Source: CAYNND01 sp964528735 (GTDB taxonomy: Bacteria > Patescibacteriota > Minisyncoccia > Phycocordibacterales > UBA2100). From it: a stretch of 64,000 nucleotides of DNA. The translations under genes were made by a program, and so were the position numbers. The stretch covers positions 1 to 64,000 of the forward strand of contig CAZGUV010000003.1 in NCBI GenBank assembly GCA_964528735.1, in the 5' to 3' direction. Position 1 is the stretch's first letter. Each line of letters begins with the position of its first letter. The notes under the pieces were generated by a model. The model did not search any database and was not told where the DNA came from. It saw nothing but the letters and a program-made list of their open reading frames with translations. Positions 8,022-16,660 of the stretch are shown here, one piece after another.

Positions 8022-8521
8022 ACATACTTATTGTTTCAGATGTACACAACCGCTGGGACATGCTCGCCCGCGCAATAGCACGCGGAATACAAAGTGAGTG
8101 CACGGTATTGCTCTTTGCTGGTGACGCACACGAGCCGCATATCTACGCAGAATTGTCAGCGTTCCCAGGTGACATTCATACGGTATGGGGTAACAATGAT
8201 GTCCCTCGTATTGTCTTTCAAGCCGCAGCACTCATCAGGCCACGCATACAGAATCACGGGGAGGAAATGCATGAAGTCTTTGATGGAAAGCGTGTGTACA
8301 TGAGCCACTACCCAGAAAAGGTTGCTGACATGTTACGAAACAACCCTGATAGCGCAGATATTTTGATTCATGGTCATACTCATGTTCGGCGAGACGAACA
8401 TACTGGCAGTGTGCATATCATAAACCCTGGTGAATGTTGTGGGACCCGATATGGGACACCATCAGCAGCACTGCTTGATACACAGACGATGCAACTCACG
8501 TTTCTCACACTCGAGCCATGA
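8018..8521 (+). CDS. YfcE/MJ0936-type metallophosphoesterase
   Basis: A 167-residue calcineurin-like phosphoesterase. Metal ligands are visible in order: SDVHNR near the start, FAGDAHE, WGNNDVPR, MSHYP and HGHTHVRRDE near the end, followed by INPGECCGTR. Family members hydrolyse phosphodiesters or phosphomonoesters; the natural substrate is unknown. The start overlaps the upstream stop by ATGA, and its own stop overlaps the recG start the same way, so the three genes are translationally coupled. Confidence 0.88.
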   Translation: MNILIVSDVHNRWDMLARAIARGIQSECTVLLFAGDAHEPHIYAELSAFPGDIHTVWGNNDVPRIVFQAAALIRPRIQNHGEEMHEVFDGKRVYMSHYPEKVADMLRNNPDSADILIHGHTHVRRDEHTGSVHIINPGECCGTRYGTPSAALLDTQTMQLTFLTLEP

Positions 8522-10674
8522 AAATCACCGACGACATCGTCCAACATTTCCGAATATCTCCAACTCAAAAGAGCGCCTTGAAGCGCTTACGTCTCACCAC
8601 TATTCACGACCTGCTGTACCATTTCCCGACACGATATGAAACCGGAGGTAACCGCAGCTATATCACTGACGCGCCACCGGGCACCGACGTGACCCTCTAT
8701 GGTCGCTTCATAAAACTTGAAATCAAAAAGTCATGGAAGCGAAAGGTCCCTATCGCAGAAGGTGTCTTTGAAGATGGGAGCGGTCGTATAAAAACAATGT
8801 GGTTTCATCAGCCCTACATTGCAAAAATGATACCTTTGAACGCACCTATCAAGATGACCGGCAAAATAACAGGAACCGCTGATAAAAAATACATTGCGAA
8901 TCCAAAAACAGAATCTCTGCATGCCCTCCCCGATGCCCCATCCGAACTCCTTAACGAAGCGGGTGACGAAACGAGTGCGAGTATGAGCGCAATATATCCT
9001 GAAACGAAAGGAGTAACGAGCCTGTGGTTTCAGCATGCAATAAAACGTATTTTTTCCGATGAATGCATCCACGCTATTGACGATCCGCTCCCTCAATACC
9101 TCATAGAGAAATACCACCTCCCCCATCTGAAAGATGCTCTCGTGTTTATCCATACCCCTCAAAAGGAAGGTGATGCGACCGCCGCTCGTAAGCGCTTTGC
9201 ATTTGAAGAAGTCCTCGCCGTACAGGTCATGGCATATATGAGACGAATGGAGCGAAAGTCAGCTGGAGCAATCCCCGTGCATCTTTCTATGGACGATATC
9301 CGAGTGTTTACAGAACGCTTCCCCTTCTCTCTCACCGCCGCACAACAATCTGCAATCAAAACTATAGTTGAAGACATGTCACACACCGAACCAATGTCCC
9401 GCCTCCTTGAAGGTGATGTTGGTTCAGGAAAAACCGCTGTCGCAGCAACAGTGAGTTACGCTGCGATTATGTCGAGAGATAGTAAGAAGGCGCACCAATT
9501 TACTCAGATAGCATACATGGCTCCTACTGAGGTCTTGGCACGCCAGCTTTTTGAATCATTTGTACTCTACTTTAAACACCTCCCTATCAAGATTGGCTTA
9601 CTTACTTCAAATACCGTATTGCGATTTCCTTCAAAAGTAAATCCCGCTGAAGCAACTTCGCTTTCGCGATCGCAACTATTAAAATCAACCGCAGAAGGTG
9701 ACATCCAGATTGTAATCGGCACCCATTCGCTTATCCAAAAGAGTGTTTCCTTTCGAAACCTCGCGCTGGTAATTATTGACGAGCAACATCGCTTTGGTAC
9801 CCGTCAACGCATGGCGCTCACAAAAAAGCACGCGGCTCCGCACCTGCTTTCAATGACAGCAACACCAATCCCTCGCACACTTGCACTTACCATCTATGGT
9901 GATCTTGATGTCACACTACTCGATGCCATGCCTCCTGGAAGAAAGCCTATTATTACCGAGGTCATGCATCCTGATAAGAGAAATGATGCGTACCGCGCGC
10001 TCGAGCGGGAACTACGCGCAGGGAGACAGGCATACATTATTTGTCCTCGCATTGATGCTCCTGACCCGACTGAGGAGTTTGCTTTGCAAGCATCATCCGT
10101 CGAAGAAACTGTAGCTACTTTGAAGAAGGGTGTATTCCGTGAATGGAAACTCGCCGCGCTTCATAGCAAACTTTCGCAAAAAGAAAAAGATTCGGTGATG
10201 GAGCGTTTTGCTCGGCACGAAATAGATATTCTTGTCGCGACATCTGTCGTCGAAGTTGGTGTAAATGTACCGAACGCGACCGTCATCATGATCGAAGGCG
10301 CCGAACGCTTTGGGCTCTCACAGTTACATCAGCTCCGTGGTCGAGTTATCCGAAGTACACACCAGGCATACTGCTTTCTTATAAACCAGTCAAAAGGCGA
10401 ATCAACACGAGCGCGAATGAAGGCGCTCACAACAGCTCACAACGGTTTCGAACTTGCAGAGCATGACTTAAAGCTCCGGGGTGCGGGACAGCTCTATGGT
10501 GGAAAGCAATGGGGTATTTCAGACCTTGGAATGGAGGCAATTCAAAACATAAAGATGGTAGAGGCGGCTCGAAACGAAGCTCGCGCACTGGTCACGAATG
10601 ACCATTTACTAAAACAATTCCCTGTACTCAAAGCGCGAGCAGAGGCACGAGACAACGACCTGCATTTTGAATAA
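8518..10674 (+). CDS. recG: ATP-dependent DNA helicase RecG
   Basis: A 718-residue superfamily 2 helicase that remodels branched DNA and stalled replication forks. The N-terminal wedge/OB part has LLYHFPTRYE. Helicase motifs follow: motif I GDVGSGKTAVA (about 300), DEQHRFG (motif II), SMTATPIPRTLAL (motif III), then VVEVGVNVPNATVM-type motif V and QLRGRVIRS-type motif VI. The C-terminal RecG segment FELAEHDLKLRGAG is present. It is slightly longer than usual, with a long basic loop near 335-375. Transcription ends at a hairpin overlapping the stop. Confidence 0.95.
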   Translation: MKITDDIVQHFRISPTQKSALKRLRLTTIHDLLYHFPTRYETGGNRSYITDAPPGTDVTLYGRFIKLEIKKSWKRKVPIAEGVFEDGSGRIKTMWFHQPYIAKMIPLNAPIKMTGKITGTADKKYIANPKTESLHALPDAPSELLNEAGDETSASMSAIYPETKGVTSLWFQHAIKRIFSDECIHAIDDPLPQYLIEKYHLPHLKDALVFIHTPQKEGDATAARKRFAFEEVLAVQVMAYMRRMERKSAGAIPVHLSMDDIRVFTERFPFSLTAAQQSAIKTIVEDMSHTEPMSRLLEGDVGSGKTAVAATVSYAAIMSRDSKKAHQFTQIAYMAPTEVLARQLFESFVLYFKHLPIKIGLLTSNTVLRFPSKVNPAEATSLSRSQLLKSTAEGDIQIVIGTHSLIQKSVSFRNLALVIIDEQHRFGTRQRMALTKKHAAPHLLSMTATPIPRTLALTIYGDLDVTLLDAMPPGRKPIITEVMHPDKRNDAYRALERELRAGRQAYIICPRIDAPDPTEEFALQASSVEETVATLKKGVFREWKLAALHSKLSQKEKDSVMERFARHEIDILVATSVVEVGVNVPNATVIMIEGAERFGLSQLHQLRGRVIRSTHQAYCFLINQSKGESTRARMKALTTAHNGFELAEHDLKLRGAGQLYGGKQWGISDLGMEAIQNIKMVEAARNEARALVTNDHLLKQFPVLKARAEARDNDLHFE

Positions 10675-10697
10675 AAATGCCCCGTTGGGGCATTTTT
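10673..10697. terminator. Intrinsic terminator after recG
   Basis: AAAAATGCCCC pairs with GGGGCATTTTT across a three-base loop, immediately after the recG stop. A and T runs on both sides also suit the convergent PKD gene. Confidence 0.9.
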
Positions 10698-10711
10698 ATA
10701 TGTACGCTACT

Positions 10712-12892
10712 TTATTCTCCCTTTGCCCAAAGATAGAATGTGCTCGCAGCGGCATTTGCATTTGCCGTAAGTCCTTCGACATCTCCATTCATAAGCGCTT
10801 GGATGCTTCTCCAGAAGAACGATGTGTCACCTGAATGCACACCAACTCCCTTCTTCTTTACAATTGAACCGTTTGGAACATCTGAGCGACGTACGGTAAG
10901 TGTAGCTTCGACATCACCAACTGCAGTTGCATATGTATGTGGCAATTCGATGTCTTGTTGTGATGGTGTGTAGGTTGTACTACATGCGGGAAGTGTCACA
11001 GTATGCACTGATGCCGCTGTGTTATCTCCCCAATCAACAGTGTATGTTGCCGTTGCGCCACCTGCAGCAGAACATGAGTGGTCCGCCTTGAATTTTGCCT
11101 TTGTGGTACCCGGGACTGTTGTAAAGAAGCTCGGCGTAAGTGTGAAATCAATTGACCCCAAGTTTACAGTGCTTGATGCATTGTATGAGACAACTCCATT
11201 ACTCACACTCAATTTCACTGAACGAGAACCTGGCTCAAGGTATGCGTGACTAAATGAGTGTTGTGTGATTGATTGTGCGCCTGGAATAACACTACTACAT
11301 GGCTGAGGTGTAATTTCGTGCACTTGTGTCTCGGTATTGTCTCCCCAGTCTACTGTGTAGCGACGTGGTGCTGCACTCGAGCCCTGCGGCACGCAGCTGT
11401 TGTCGATATCAAACGTCGCCTTCACTGTTGCTGGAGCAAGAGCACCCTCTTTCGGAAGTACGGTGAACTTTGGAGCGTCGACGGTGAGCATCGCAACGCC
11501 AATATTCTGCACCGCACCTGCTGGTCTGAGTGCTATTGAGTATGTACCTGTCTTTGTATAGGTGTGTGTAATGTCTCGAACTGTCGCTCGTGTCTCACCA
11601 ACCGGGACATGGATGGTGTACTTTTGTGAGCCGTCACCAAAATCAACCTCGAAGTTTGACGCTGTTGTTGTCGGCGCAAGTTCGATGTGAACGTTTACCG
11701 TATATGGCGCTATACCACGCGCTCCTGAAATACTGATAGGTGTACCTCCGGTTGAACCCAAGTTTGTTACCTGGAATGATGCAGACTCCGAAGTGACTAC
11801 TGTCTTTGCTGGCGTGTCATCTGCACCACAGAAATCGATACATCCATCTGCTGGTGTATACATGACTGTTCGTATCTTGTATGTACCAGTAGGCATCTGC
11901 ACTTCACAGCTGTTTCCATCACAGACTCGATCACCTACAATCCAATCAAACTCATTTGAACGCATTGAACGCTTCGCAAAACTGTACGTCTGACTTGGCC
12001 CTACCATATAGAATGCAATCGCAGCATCTTGTGGGTAGTTACCTGTATCCCACTTAATTTTTGTGTATTCTCCGAGTCGCACAGAACTACCTGATGAAGG
12101 AGTGACGATGGTGACGTATGGGTCTCCCTTTTCTACTGCAACCGTACGCTTCAAGATAACAGGCATATTTGATGCAGGACCCTTTGCTGCACGAAGAGTC
12201 ACTGTGTATGTACCTGATGTCTTATACTCATGTGATAGTGAACGTGAGGTAATACCAGTTCCGCAGTTTGTACTCTGGAATGCCTCATACTTTGCAGGTT
12301 CTGTATTGTCTCCCCAATCGATGTTGTAAGAAACACACGCTGCCTCAAGGAGTTGGAAATTCAAAAATGCATTAAATGGCGCACGTCCTCCTGGCTGAGT
12401 GAAGTTGAAACTCACTATGTTTGCTGTTGTCGCTGGGTTGATGGTTGTCCCTGAGTCATCGCCACCACACTGAGCATTCATTACTGCGCGAGTTCGTGCT
12501 CCTACGACACCAAAACCAGTCGTAAACGGATCACCATACGCGACGATACCATTCCTCTCTTGAAATCGTTGTACGGCTCGCTCTGTTGCAGGACCAAATG
12601 TACCGGTAATCGCACCTTCTGGATAGATATTTGGGTCAGATGAAAGAAATGATTGGAGAGAGCGGACATCATTCCCCCGAGAACCTTTGCGGAGTGTCCG
12701 CGCGAGAGTTGCACATGAGCCCATTGTCTTTGGTCCATCAATAGTAGTAAGTTGTCCTCTGAGACTGTTTATCTGTTGCAAGACATCCTGGAGCTGCTTT
12801 TGGAGTTCCGCTGCGTTTTGCGCTGAAGCAACAACGGTTCCTAAAACGGTAGTGAGTATAACTGCTGATAAAACACGTGTGACACGGTTCAT
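10712..12892 (-). CDS. Secreted peptidoglycan-binding/PKD-repeat protein
   Basis: A 726-residue exported protein. A signal peptide (about 1-25) is followed by a predicted coiled coil (ELQKQLQDVLQQINSLRGQL). Then comes a PG_binding_1-like module (about 65-145): LRKGSRGNDVRSLQSFL, GTFGPATERAVQRFQ. At least four PKD/Ig-like domains follow, each with a WGDN or FGDG turn and a HTYxxxGTYxVxL-type strand. A likely surface or wall-attached protein of unknown target. TAGAAT ends 8 nt before ATG 12892. It shares architecture with the protein at 41674-43800. Confidence 0.82.
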   Translation of the reverse strand: MNRVTRVLSAVILTTVLGTVVASAQNAAELQKQLQDVLQQINSLRGQLTTIDGPKTMGSCATLARTLRKGSRGNDVRSLQSFLSSDPNIYPEGAITGTFGPATERAVQRFQERNGIVAYGDPFTTGFGVVGARTRAVMNAQCGGDDSGTTINPATTANIVSFNFTQPGGRAPFNAFLNFQLLEAACVSYNIDWGDNTEPAKYEAFQSTNCGTGITSRSLSHEYKTSGTYTVTLRAAKGPASNMPVILKRTVAVEKGDPYVTIVTPSSGSSVRLGEYTKIKWDTGNYPQDAAIAFYMVGPSQTYSFAKRSMRSNEFDWIVGDRVCDGNSCEVQMPTGTYKIRTVMYTPADGCIDFCGADDTPAKTVVTSESASFQVTNLGSTGGTPISISGARGIAPYTVNVHIELAPTTTASNFEVDFGDGSQKYTIHVPVGETRATVRDITHTYTKTGTYSIALRPAGAVQNIGVAMLTVDAPKFTVLPKEGALAPATVKATFDIDNSCVPQGSSAAPRRYTVDWGDNTETQVHEITPQPCSSVIPGAQSITQHSFSHAYLEPGSRSVKLSVSNGVVSYNASSTVNLGSIDFTLTPSFFTTVPGTTKAKFKADHSCSAAGGATATYTVDWGDNTAASVHTVTLPACSTTYTPSQQDIELPHTYATAVGDVEATLTVRRSDVPNGSIVKKKGVGVHSGDTSFFWRSIQALMNGDVEGLTANANAAASTFYLWAKGE

Positions 12893-12954
12893 ATACTTGC
12901 ATTCTATCACCACTCAGAAAATGAGCTAGCTATTATGCACAGAGGGTTTGCAGG

Positions 12955-13254
12955 GCTCCGGCTTGCACCGTAGTGAAAAACCTAGCGCAGGGAGCATCTG
13001 GTGGTCAGGCATATTTTCCCTGACGGAAAAATTGCACGACCCTGCCTCGCGGTTTTTGCCTTGCTGAGTACAGCAAACAAAAACATCGCTCCGGCTTGCA
13101 CCGTAGTGAAAAACCTAGGGCAGAGGGCTTAGTAGCTGTGGTCACAGATAATTGTTCGCCGTAGCTCACAATTTCCGCGACCCCGGCTCGTGGTTTTGTC
13201 TGCTGACAAAACATCACTGTGCCTTGCACCGTACTGAAAAACCTCCCGCAGGGG
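12955..13254. repeat. Three-copy structured tandem repeat, period about 130 bp
   Basis: This is the bulk of a stretch of about 380 bases without a protein gene. A conserved block containing CTTGCACCGTAGTGAAAAAC occurs at 12955-12993 and 13088-13128; a third copy at 13216-13254 differs slightly (GTACTG). TTGCACC starts at 12963, 13096 and 13224, giving periods of 133 and 128 bp. Between copies lie a second conserved block (GACCCYGSCTCGYGG) and hairpins whose sequences differ but stay paired: GTTTTTG/CAAAAAC with TTGCTG/CAGCAA in one unit, GTTTTGTC/GACAAAAC in the other. I see no convincing reading frame. Confidence 0.75.
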
Positions 13255-13262
13255 AGGTTTTT
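13237..13262. terminator. Intrinsic terminator at end of repeat array
   Basis: AAAAACCTCCC pairs with GGGAGGTTTTT across a GCAG loop. The 5' arm is formed by the third copy of the tandem repeat, where the other copies read AAAAACCTAG. It also lies just downstream of tRNA-Ile on the minus strand. Confidence 0.8.
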
Positions 13263-13270
13263 CTAGTCAG

Positions 13271-13344
13271 TGCACCTGCCTGGACTCGAACCAGGGACCG
13301 CGAAGGTATAAGCTTCGTGCTCTAACCAACTGAGCTACAGGTGC
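13271..13344 (-). tRNA. tRNA-Ile with anticodon TAT
   Basis: On the minus strand the acceptor stem is GCACCTG/CAGGTGC with discriminator A. The D arm reads GCTCAGTTGGTTAGAGC. The anticodon stem CGAAG/CTTCG encloses CTTATAC with anticodon TAT, which reads AUA. The T arm is CCTGG-TTCGAGT-CCAGG. CCA is not encoded. Most bacteria read AUA with a CAT anticodon modified to lysidine; a directly encoded TAT is less common. Confidence 0.92.
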
Positions 13345-13353
13345 GCTCCGCGG

Positions 13354-13381
13354 ATTATAGCCATTTTTACCTATTCTACAA
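13354..13381 (-). promoter_or_regulatory. Promoter of tRNA-Ile
   Basis: A consensus -10 TATAAT (13359-13354) is preceded 16 nt upstream by TTGTAG (13381-13376). The predicted start falls a few bases before the mature tRNA 5' end at 13344. Confidence 0.6.
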
Positions 13382-13383
13382 CC

Positions 13384-14115
13384 TTATGTGCGCTCACTGC
13401 GTATCCGCGCATGACGCTCAGCGATTCGAAGTCGCTTCATGCATTGATTGTAGATATGCTTCTTAGTCACCACTCGCCCTGATGGGTCAGGTCCAAACAA
13501 ATCAGCGCAGTCTGCTCCGACACTATCGATTATTTTATAGAAGTCCTTTCTACCCTGCTCACTTCCGTACTCAGACATGAGACGTGTGACCCGGGCATGA
13601 AAACGTGTGGCGACATCAGGAGGATAGCGTAAATAAAATTCTTTCCGCTCCGGCGGGCACCCTTTTTCTTCTGGAATAAACGGCTTCCAGAAATTTTTAT
13701 ATGCATCGCCCGTGTCAAAGACTGCGTATCTCCCATCCACAAGCCGCGCGTTTGCAATATTAAATCCAAACGGAAAAGCGTTCTTCTCTTCTATCAGCTG
13801 ATGGTCAACGTCGTTAAATACAAACCCAAGCACAAGGAAATCGGCGTACGCGTCTGCATAGGTAAAGTCTTGCGGACTCGAGGATAGGTCAGGCTGGTAT
13901 GAATAGTATTTCCCATCGTGGAGTGACACATCAGAAATCCGCACTACAGATTTTACGAGACGAGCAATGCACTGTTGCATCTGTGGATGCTCCACATCCT
14001 TCAGTAGATGATGCGTATCTCCATGCTCCGTGACATGCGCATCAGCGTCTCTCCCCTCAACGCGTGTCAGGTGTTCATGTGAACCGAGCCGGCGTGTAAA
14101 GTGCTGGTGATCCAT
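13384..14115 (-). CDS. Unknown protein, possible divergent kinase-like fold
   Basis: A 243-residue protein with a His-rich N-terminus. I recognise no family with confidence. Around residues 98-140 it has FVFNDVDH, then FGFNIANARLVDGRYAVFDTGDAY. The order D-x-D, N, then D in a strand resembles the catalytic loop and metal-binding Asp of protein-kinase-like folds. A similar layout (KYYSY, VFxD, FDxxxAY) is seen in the protein at 15859-16659, so the two may be distant paralogues. It is the last gene of the five-gene ftsH operon, 2 nt after the second EamA gene. Confidence 0.55.
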   Translation of the reverse strand: MDHQHFTRRLGSHEHLTRVEGRDADAHVTEHGDTHHLLKDVEHPQMQQCIARLVKSVVRISDVSLHDGKYYSYQPDLSSSPQDFTYADAYADFLVLGFVFNDVDHQLIEEKNAFPFGFNIANARLVDGRYAVFDTGDAYKNFWKPFIPEEKGCPPERKEFYLRYPPDVATRFHARVTRLMSEYGSEQGRKDFYKIIDSVGADCADLFGPDPSGRVVTKKHIYNQCMKRLRIAERHARIRSERT

Positions 14116-14117
14116 GT

Positions 14118-14990
14118 CTATATAAGTAGCCCGATAGCTGCCATCGAGAGCGCGACTGCAATAAACTTTCGCATATCCATGTGCTCCTTATAAAACCACA
14201 CTGACAAAATGATAGGGATAACTATGTAGTGCGCCTGGATGGTATACACGAGACTTATCTGCCCAGTCGAGAGTGCTTTCATAAGTGCAACGTATGACGC
14301 CATACCAAGGAGCGAAGAGAGGATGCCGTAGAGATAGTCTTGTTTTGTGTGTTTGTATTTTTCTTTTGCTCGGTGCTCTTCTTGCTTCAAGAGTGCGAGT
14401 GAAATGAAAAGTCCTGCGCATTGCGCAACGCCCATGTAGAAAAATATCTCTCCCCCACTGAGTGTCACCGCACCCTTTGCGAGCAAGTGTGTTGCAGTTG
14501 CAGTCACCGTCGAGATAATCATCAAGATAATCCCGAACTTTAGATTTGATTGACGCTCATGCTCGCTCTTTTGTATCAACAAAACTGGCACGCAAATACT
14601 GAGCACTACCCCAAGCATATTGAGTGGTGTCAGCGTCTCGTGAAAGAAAAAAACACCACCGCACACCGCGATGAGCGGCGCGAGGATTTTTGAGAGGGGG
14701 AAAAAGATGACAGTATCTATAAAGCGAAGCGCCTCGATACGTGTGTAGGCACTGATTGCATACGTCGCCCCTGCGGCAAGCGCACATGCAGTAATCTCTT
14801 GCCAATACACGGGCAAAACTTCTCCACTCAAAAGAAAGCAGAGCAAAAATATCGGCCCTGCTATCACATACGTAATGATGTTATTCCACGCAGCATTCAA
14901 TTTTTTCTGCGCGACTACTTTCCCCGCAAAGATGTGCAGCCCCGCAAAGACCGTCGCTGCTATTGTCCAAATAAAAGTCGTGGAATCCAT
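14118..14990 (-). CDS. EamA/DMT-superfamily transporter, copy 2
   Basis: A 290-residue membrane protein with about ten hydrophobic helices arranged as two EamA halves, typical of the drug/metabolite transporter superfamily. Its N-terminus (MDSTTFIWTIAATVFAGLHI) and C-terminus (WFYKEHMDMRKFIAVALSM) closely match the upstream neighbour, showing a tandem duplication. The substrate is unknown. It lies 6 nt after copy 1 and 2 nt before the unknown gene at 13384. Confidence 0.88.
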   Translation of the reverse strand: MDSTTFIWTIAATVFAGLHIFAGKVVAQKKLNAAWNNIITYVIAGPIFLLCFLLSGEVLPVYWQEITACALAAGATYAISAYTRIEALRFIDTVIFFPLSKILAPLIAVCGGVFFFHETLTPLNMLGVVLSICVPVLLIQKSEHERQSNLKFGIILMIISTVTATATHLLAKGAVTLSGGEIFFYMGVAQCAGLFISLALLKQEEHRAKEKYKHTKQDYLYGILSSLLGMASYVALMKALSTGQISLVYTIQAHYIVIPIILSVWFYKEHMDMRKFIAVALSMAAIGLLI

Positions 14991-14996
14991 TGACCG

Positions 14997-15857
14997 CTAG
15001 TATAGCAAACCGATAGCAACAACGGAGATGACGACCGCGACAAACTTTCTAATGTCCATGTGTTCCTTGTAGTACCACACTGAGAGAAAGATGGGTATCA
15101 AAATGTAGTGTGCGTGAATCGTATAGATAAGACTGATGGATCCAAGACTGTACGCCTTGAGGAGTGCGTAAAAACTCACAAATGCGAGCGTACCTGAAGC
15201 CAGTCCGACGAGCACATCATGAGTGTCGGGAGTGTAGTCACCTTTCTGCACTTCTCTTCGATACATATAGACAGAAAAGACTGCTCCGCCAAGCTGAGAG
15301 AGCGACATGAAGAAGAGGAGCGCAGTGTCTATATCTGCCCCCGCCTTCGTGAGTAACATCGAACTTGATGCTAAGCCTGTCGAAACCACAAGAAAGATAA
15401 GGCCCTTCCTCAGATTTGTCTGACGGCCTTGTTCAGCATTCGAAAGAAGTAACAATGGGACACAGAGACTCAAACAAATACCGATCATATTAGCGACGGT
15501 GAGTGACTCGTGAAATACAAACACACCGCCTGCGACAACCACAATCGGCCCGAGTATCTTATTAAGTGGAAAGTAAATTGTCGCATCAATGTAGCGAAGT
15601 GCATCGATGCGAATAATTTGACCAAATGCATGCATTGCGCCGGAGATGACAGCGAGAACAAGAAGCACGAGCCACGCATCAGGATAACTCCCCCACACCA
15701 CAAGCGCGACAAGCGCCATGAGTCCTGAGACACCGTACGTATAGATACCATTATAGGCTGAACTCCTTCCACCATGCGCAATTATCTTTGCGGTAAACAT
15801 CTGTATACCAGCAAGCACTGTCGCTGCAAGTGTCCACAAAAAAGTAAGAGAGTCCAT
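14997..15857 (-). CDS. EamA/DMT-superfamily transporter, copy 1
   Basis: A 286-residue transporter with about ten membrane helices and the two-fold EamA arrangement. It is clearly paralogous to the following gene: shared MDS.TF.WT.AATV.AG start, VFHESLT motif in the middle and WYYKEHMDIRKFVAV near the end. It starts 1 nt after the stop of the unknown gene upstream, inside the ftsH operon. No substrate can be inferred. Confidence 0.88.
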   Translation of the reverse strand: MDSLTFLWTLAATVLAGIQMFTAKIIAHGGRSSAYNGIYTYGVSGLMALVALVVWGSYPDAWLVLLVLAVISGAMHAFGQIIRIDALRYIDATIYFPLNKILGPIVVVAGGVFVFHESLTVANMIGICLSLCVPLLLLSNAEQGRQTNLRKGLIFLVVSTGLASSSMLLTKAGADIDTALLFFMSLSQLGGAVFSVYMYRREVQKGDYTPDTHDVLVGLASGTLAFVSFYALLKAYSLGSISLIYTIHAHYILIPIFLSVWYYKEHMDIRKFVAVVISVVAIGLLY

Positions 15858-15858
15858 A

Positions 15859-16659
15859 CTATTTCATTCTTCCGTGGAGTGGATCAAACTGCAATACAAT
15901 CCCCGGCCCAAATTCAACAACAGCAATAGCGTCTGCAATCTTCGCACACAAGTGCGCACGAAATTGTTCAGGAGTATCGATGATTTTTCCAATATTGGTA
16001 AAATTAAACAACTGCCTCACACTCTTGTGCGTGTGCGCTTCAAGGCCACGAATGAGACTGAGCCCATCATCACCACTGAACAATGAATGCATTTCTTTGA
16101 GTGTAGTCAGCGCTTCATGTAGCTCCGCACGCGAACGACGCATAAACCACACACGAAACTCAGGAGAAAGAAAAGCGTAGTGAATAGTCCGCTCAAGGCC
16201 GTAATATGCCTGTTCAAAATCAAAGGTCAGTGCAAAATCTGAGTTCACCGTATCGCGCTTGGTGTTTTTTTCCTTTGAGCCGGCGTCAAAAAAATCTGTA
16301 TCCCCAAACACAAGCGCCTGGATAACACGCCCGACAACGTACAGCTTCGGAAACTCGGCGAGTGTCGCACGGTCTGCATCAGTTATGTGCTTCTCATACG
16401 AGTACCAGGTATCACCTCTCTTCACCACATCAGAGACAGGACTAAACGGCCGCGAGCCATTGCCCTTCAAGAGCGCAGCTACAGCCCACTGTGTTTCAGG
16501 CATTTTCGAATATGGGATGTGGTGCAACCTTCCTCCCTCCGCATCAACATACGTCTCTCTATTGTAGTCGTTACGATGAGATGCAGAGATTGGCTCGGCG
16601 TCATTGACGCGACGTGTGTGCGCGAAGAATGGACTTTCGCTCAACGCGCCCCCTTTCAT
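15859..16659 (-). CDS. Unknown protein, possible divergent kinase-like fold
   Basis: A 266-residue soluble protein with no family I can name. Residues 116-152 read LVFGDTDFFD ... N139 ... FALTFDFEQAYYG, again a D-x-D / N / D pattern suggestive of a kinase-like catalytic loop and metal-binding Asp; this is inference. A helical C-terminal half follows. It begins 1 nt after the ftsH stop, so it is almost certainly translated from the ftsH mRNA, and it directly precedes the EamA pair. Confidence 0.55.
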   Translation of the reverse strand: MKGGALSESPFFAHTRRVNDAEPISASHRNDYNRETYVDAEGGRLHHIPYSKMPETQWAVAALLKGNGSRPFSPVSDVVKRGDTWYSYEKHITDADRATLAEFPKLYVVGRVIQALVFGDTDFFDAGSKEKNTKRDTVNSDFALTFDFEQAYYGLERTIHYAFLSPEFRVWFMRRSRAELHEALTTLKEMHSLFSGDDGLSLIRGLEAHTHKSVRQLFNFTNIGKIIDTPEQFRAHLCAKIADAIAVVEFGPGIVLQFDPLHGRMK

Positions 16660-16660
16660 A

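Noticed and set aside
13005..13229. Minus-strand 74-codon frame across the tandem repeat
   Set aside because: It runs through the hairpins and both repeat copies, the translation is Arg/Cys-rich without family features, and it has no supported start signal.
12955..13262. CRISPR array or integron attC array
   Set aside because: The repeat units are too long and only three, with no uniform spacers for CRISPR. The 130-bp period resembles some attC arrays, but I could not find the GTTRRRY/RYYYAAC core sites, an integrase or cassette genes.
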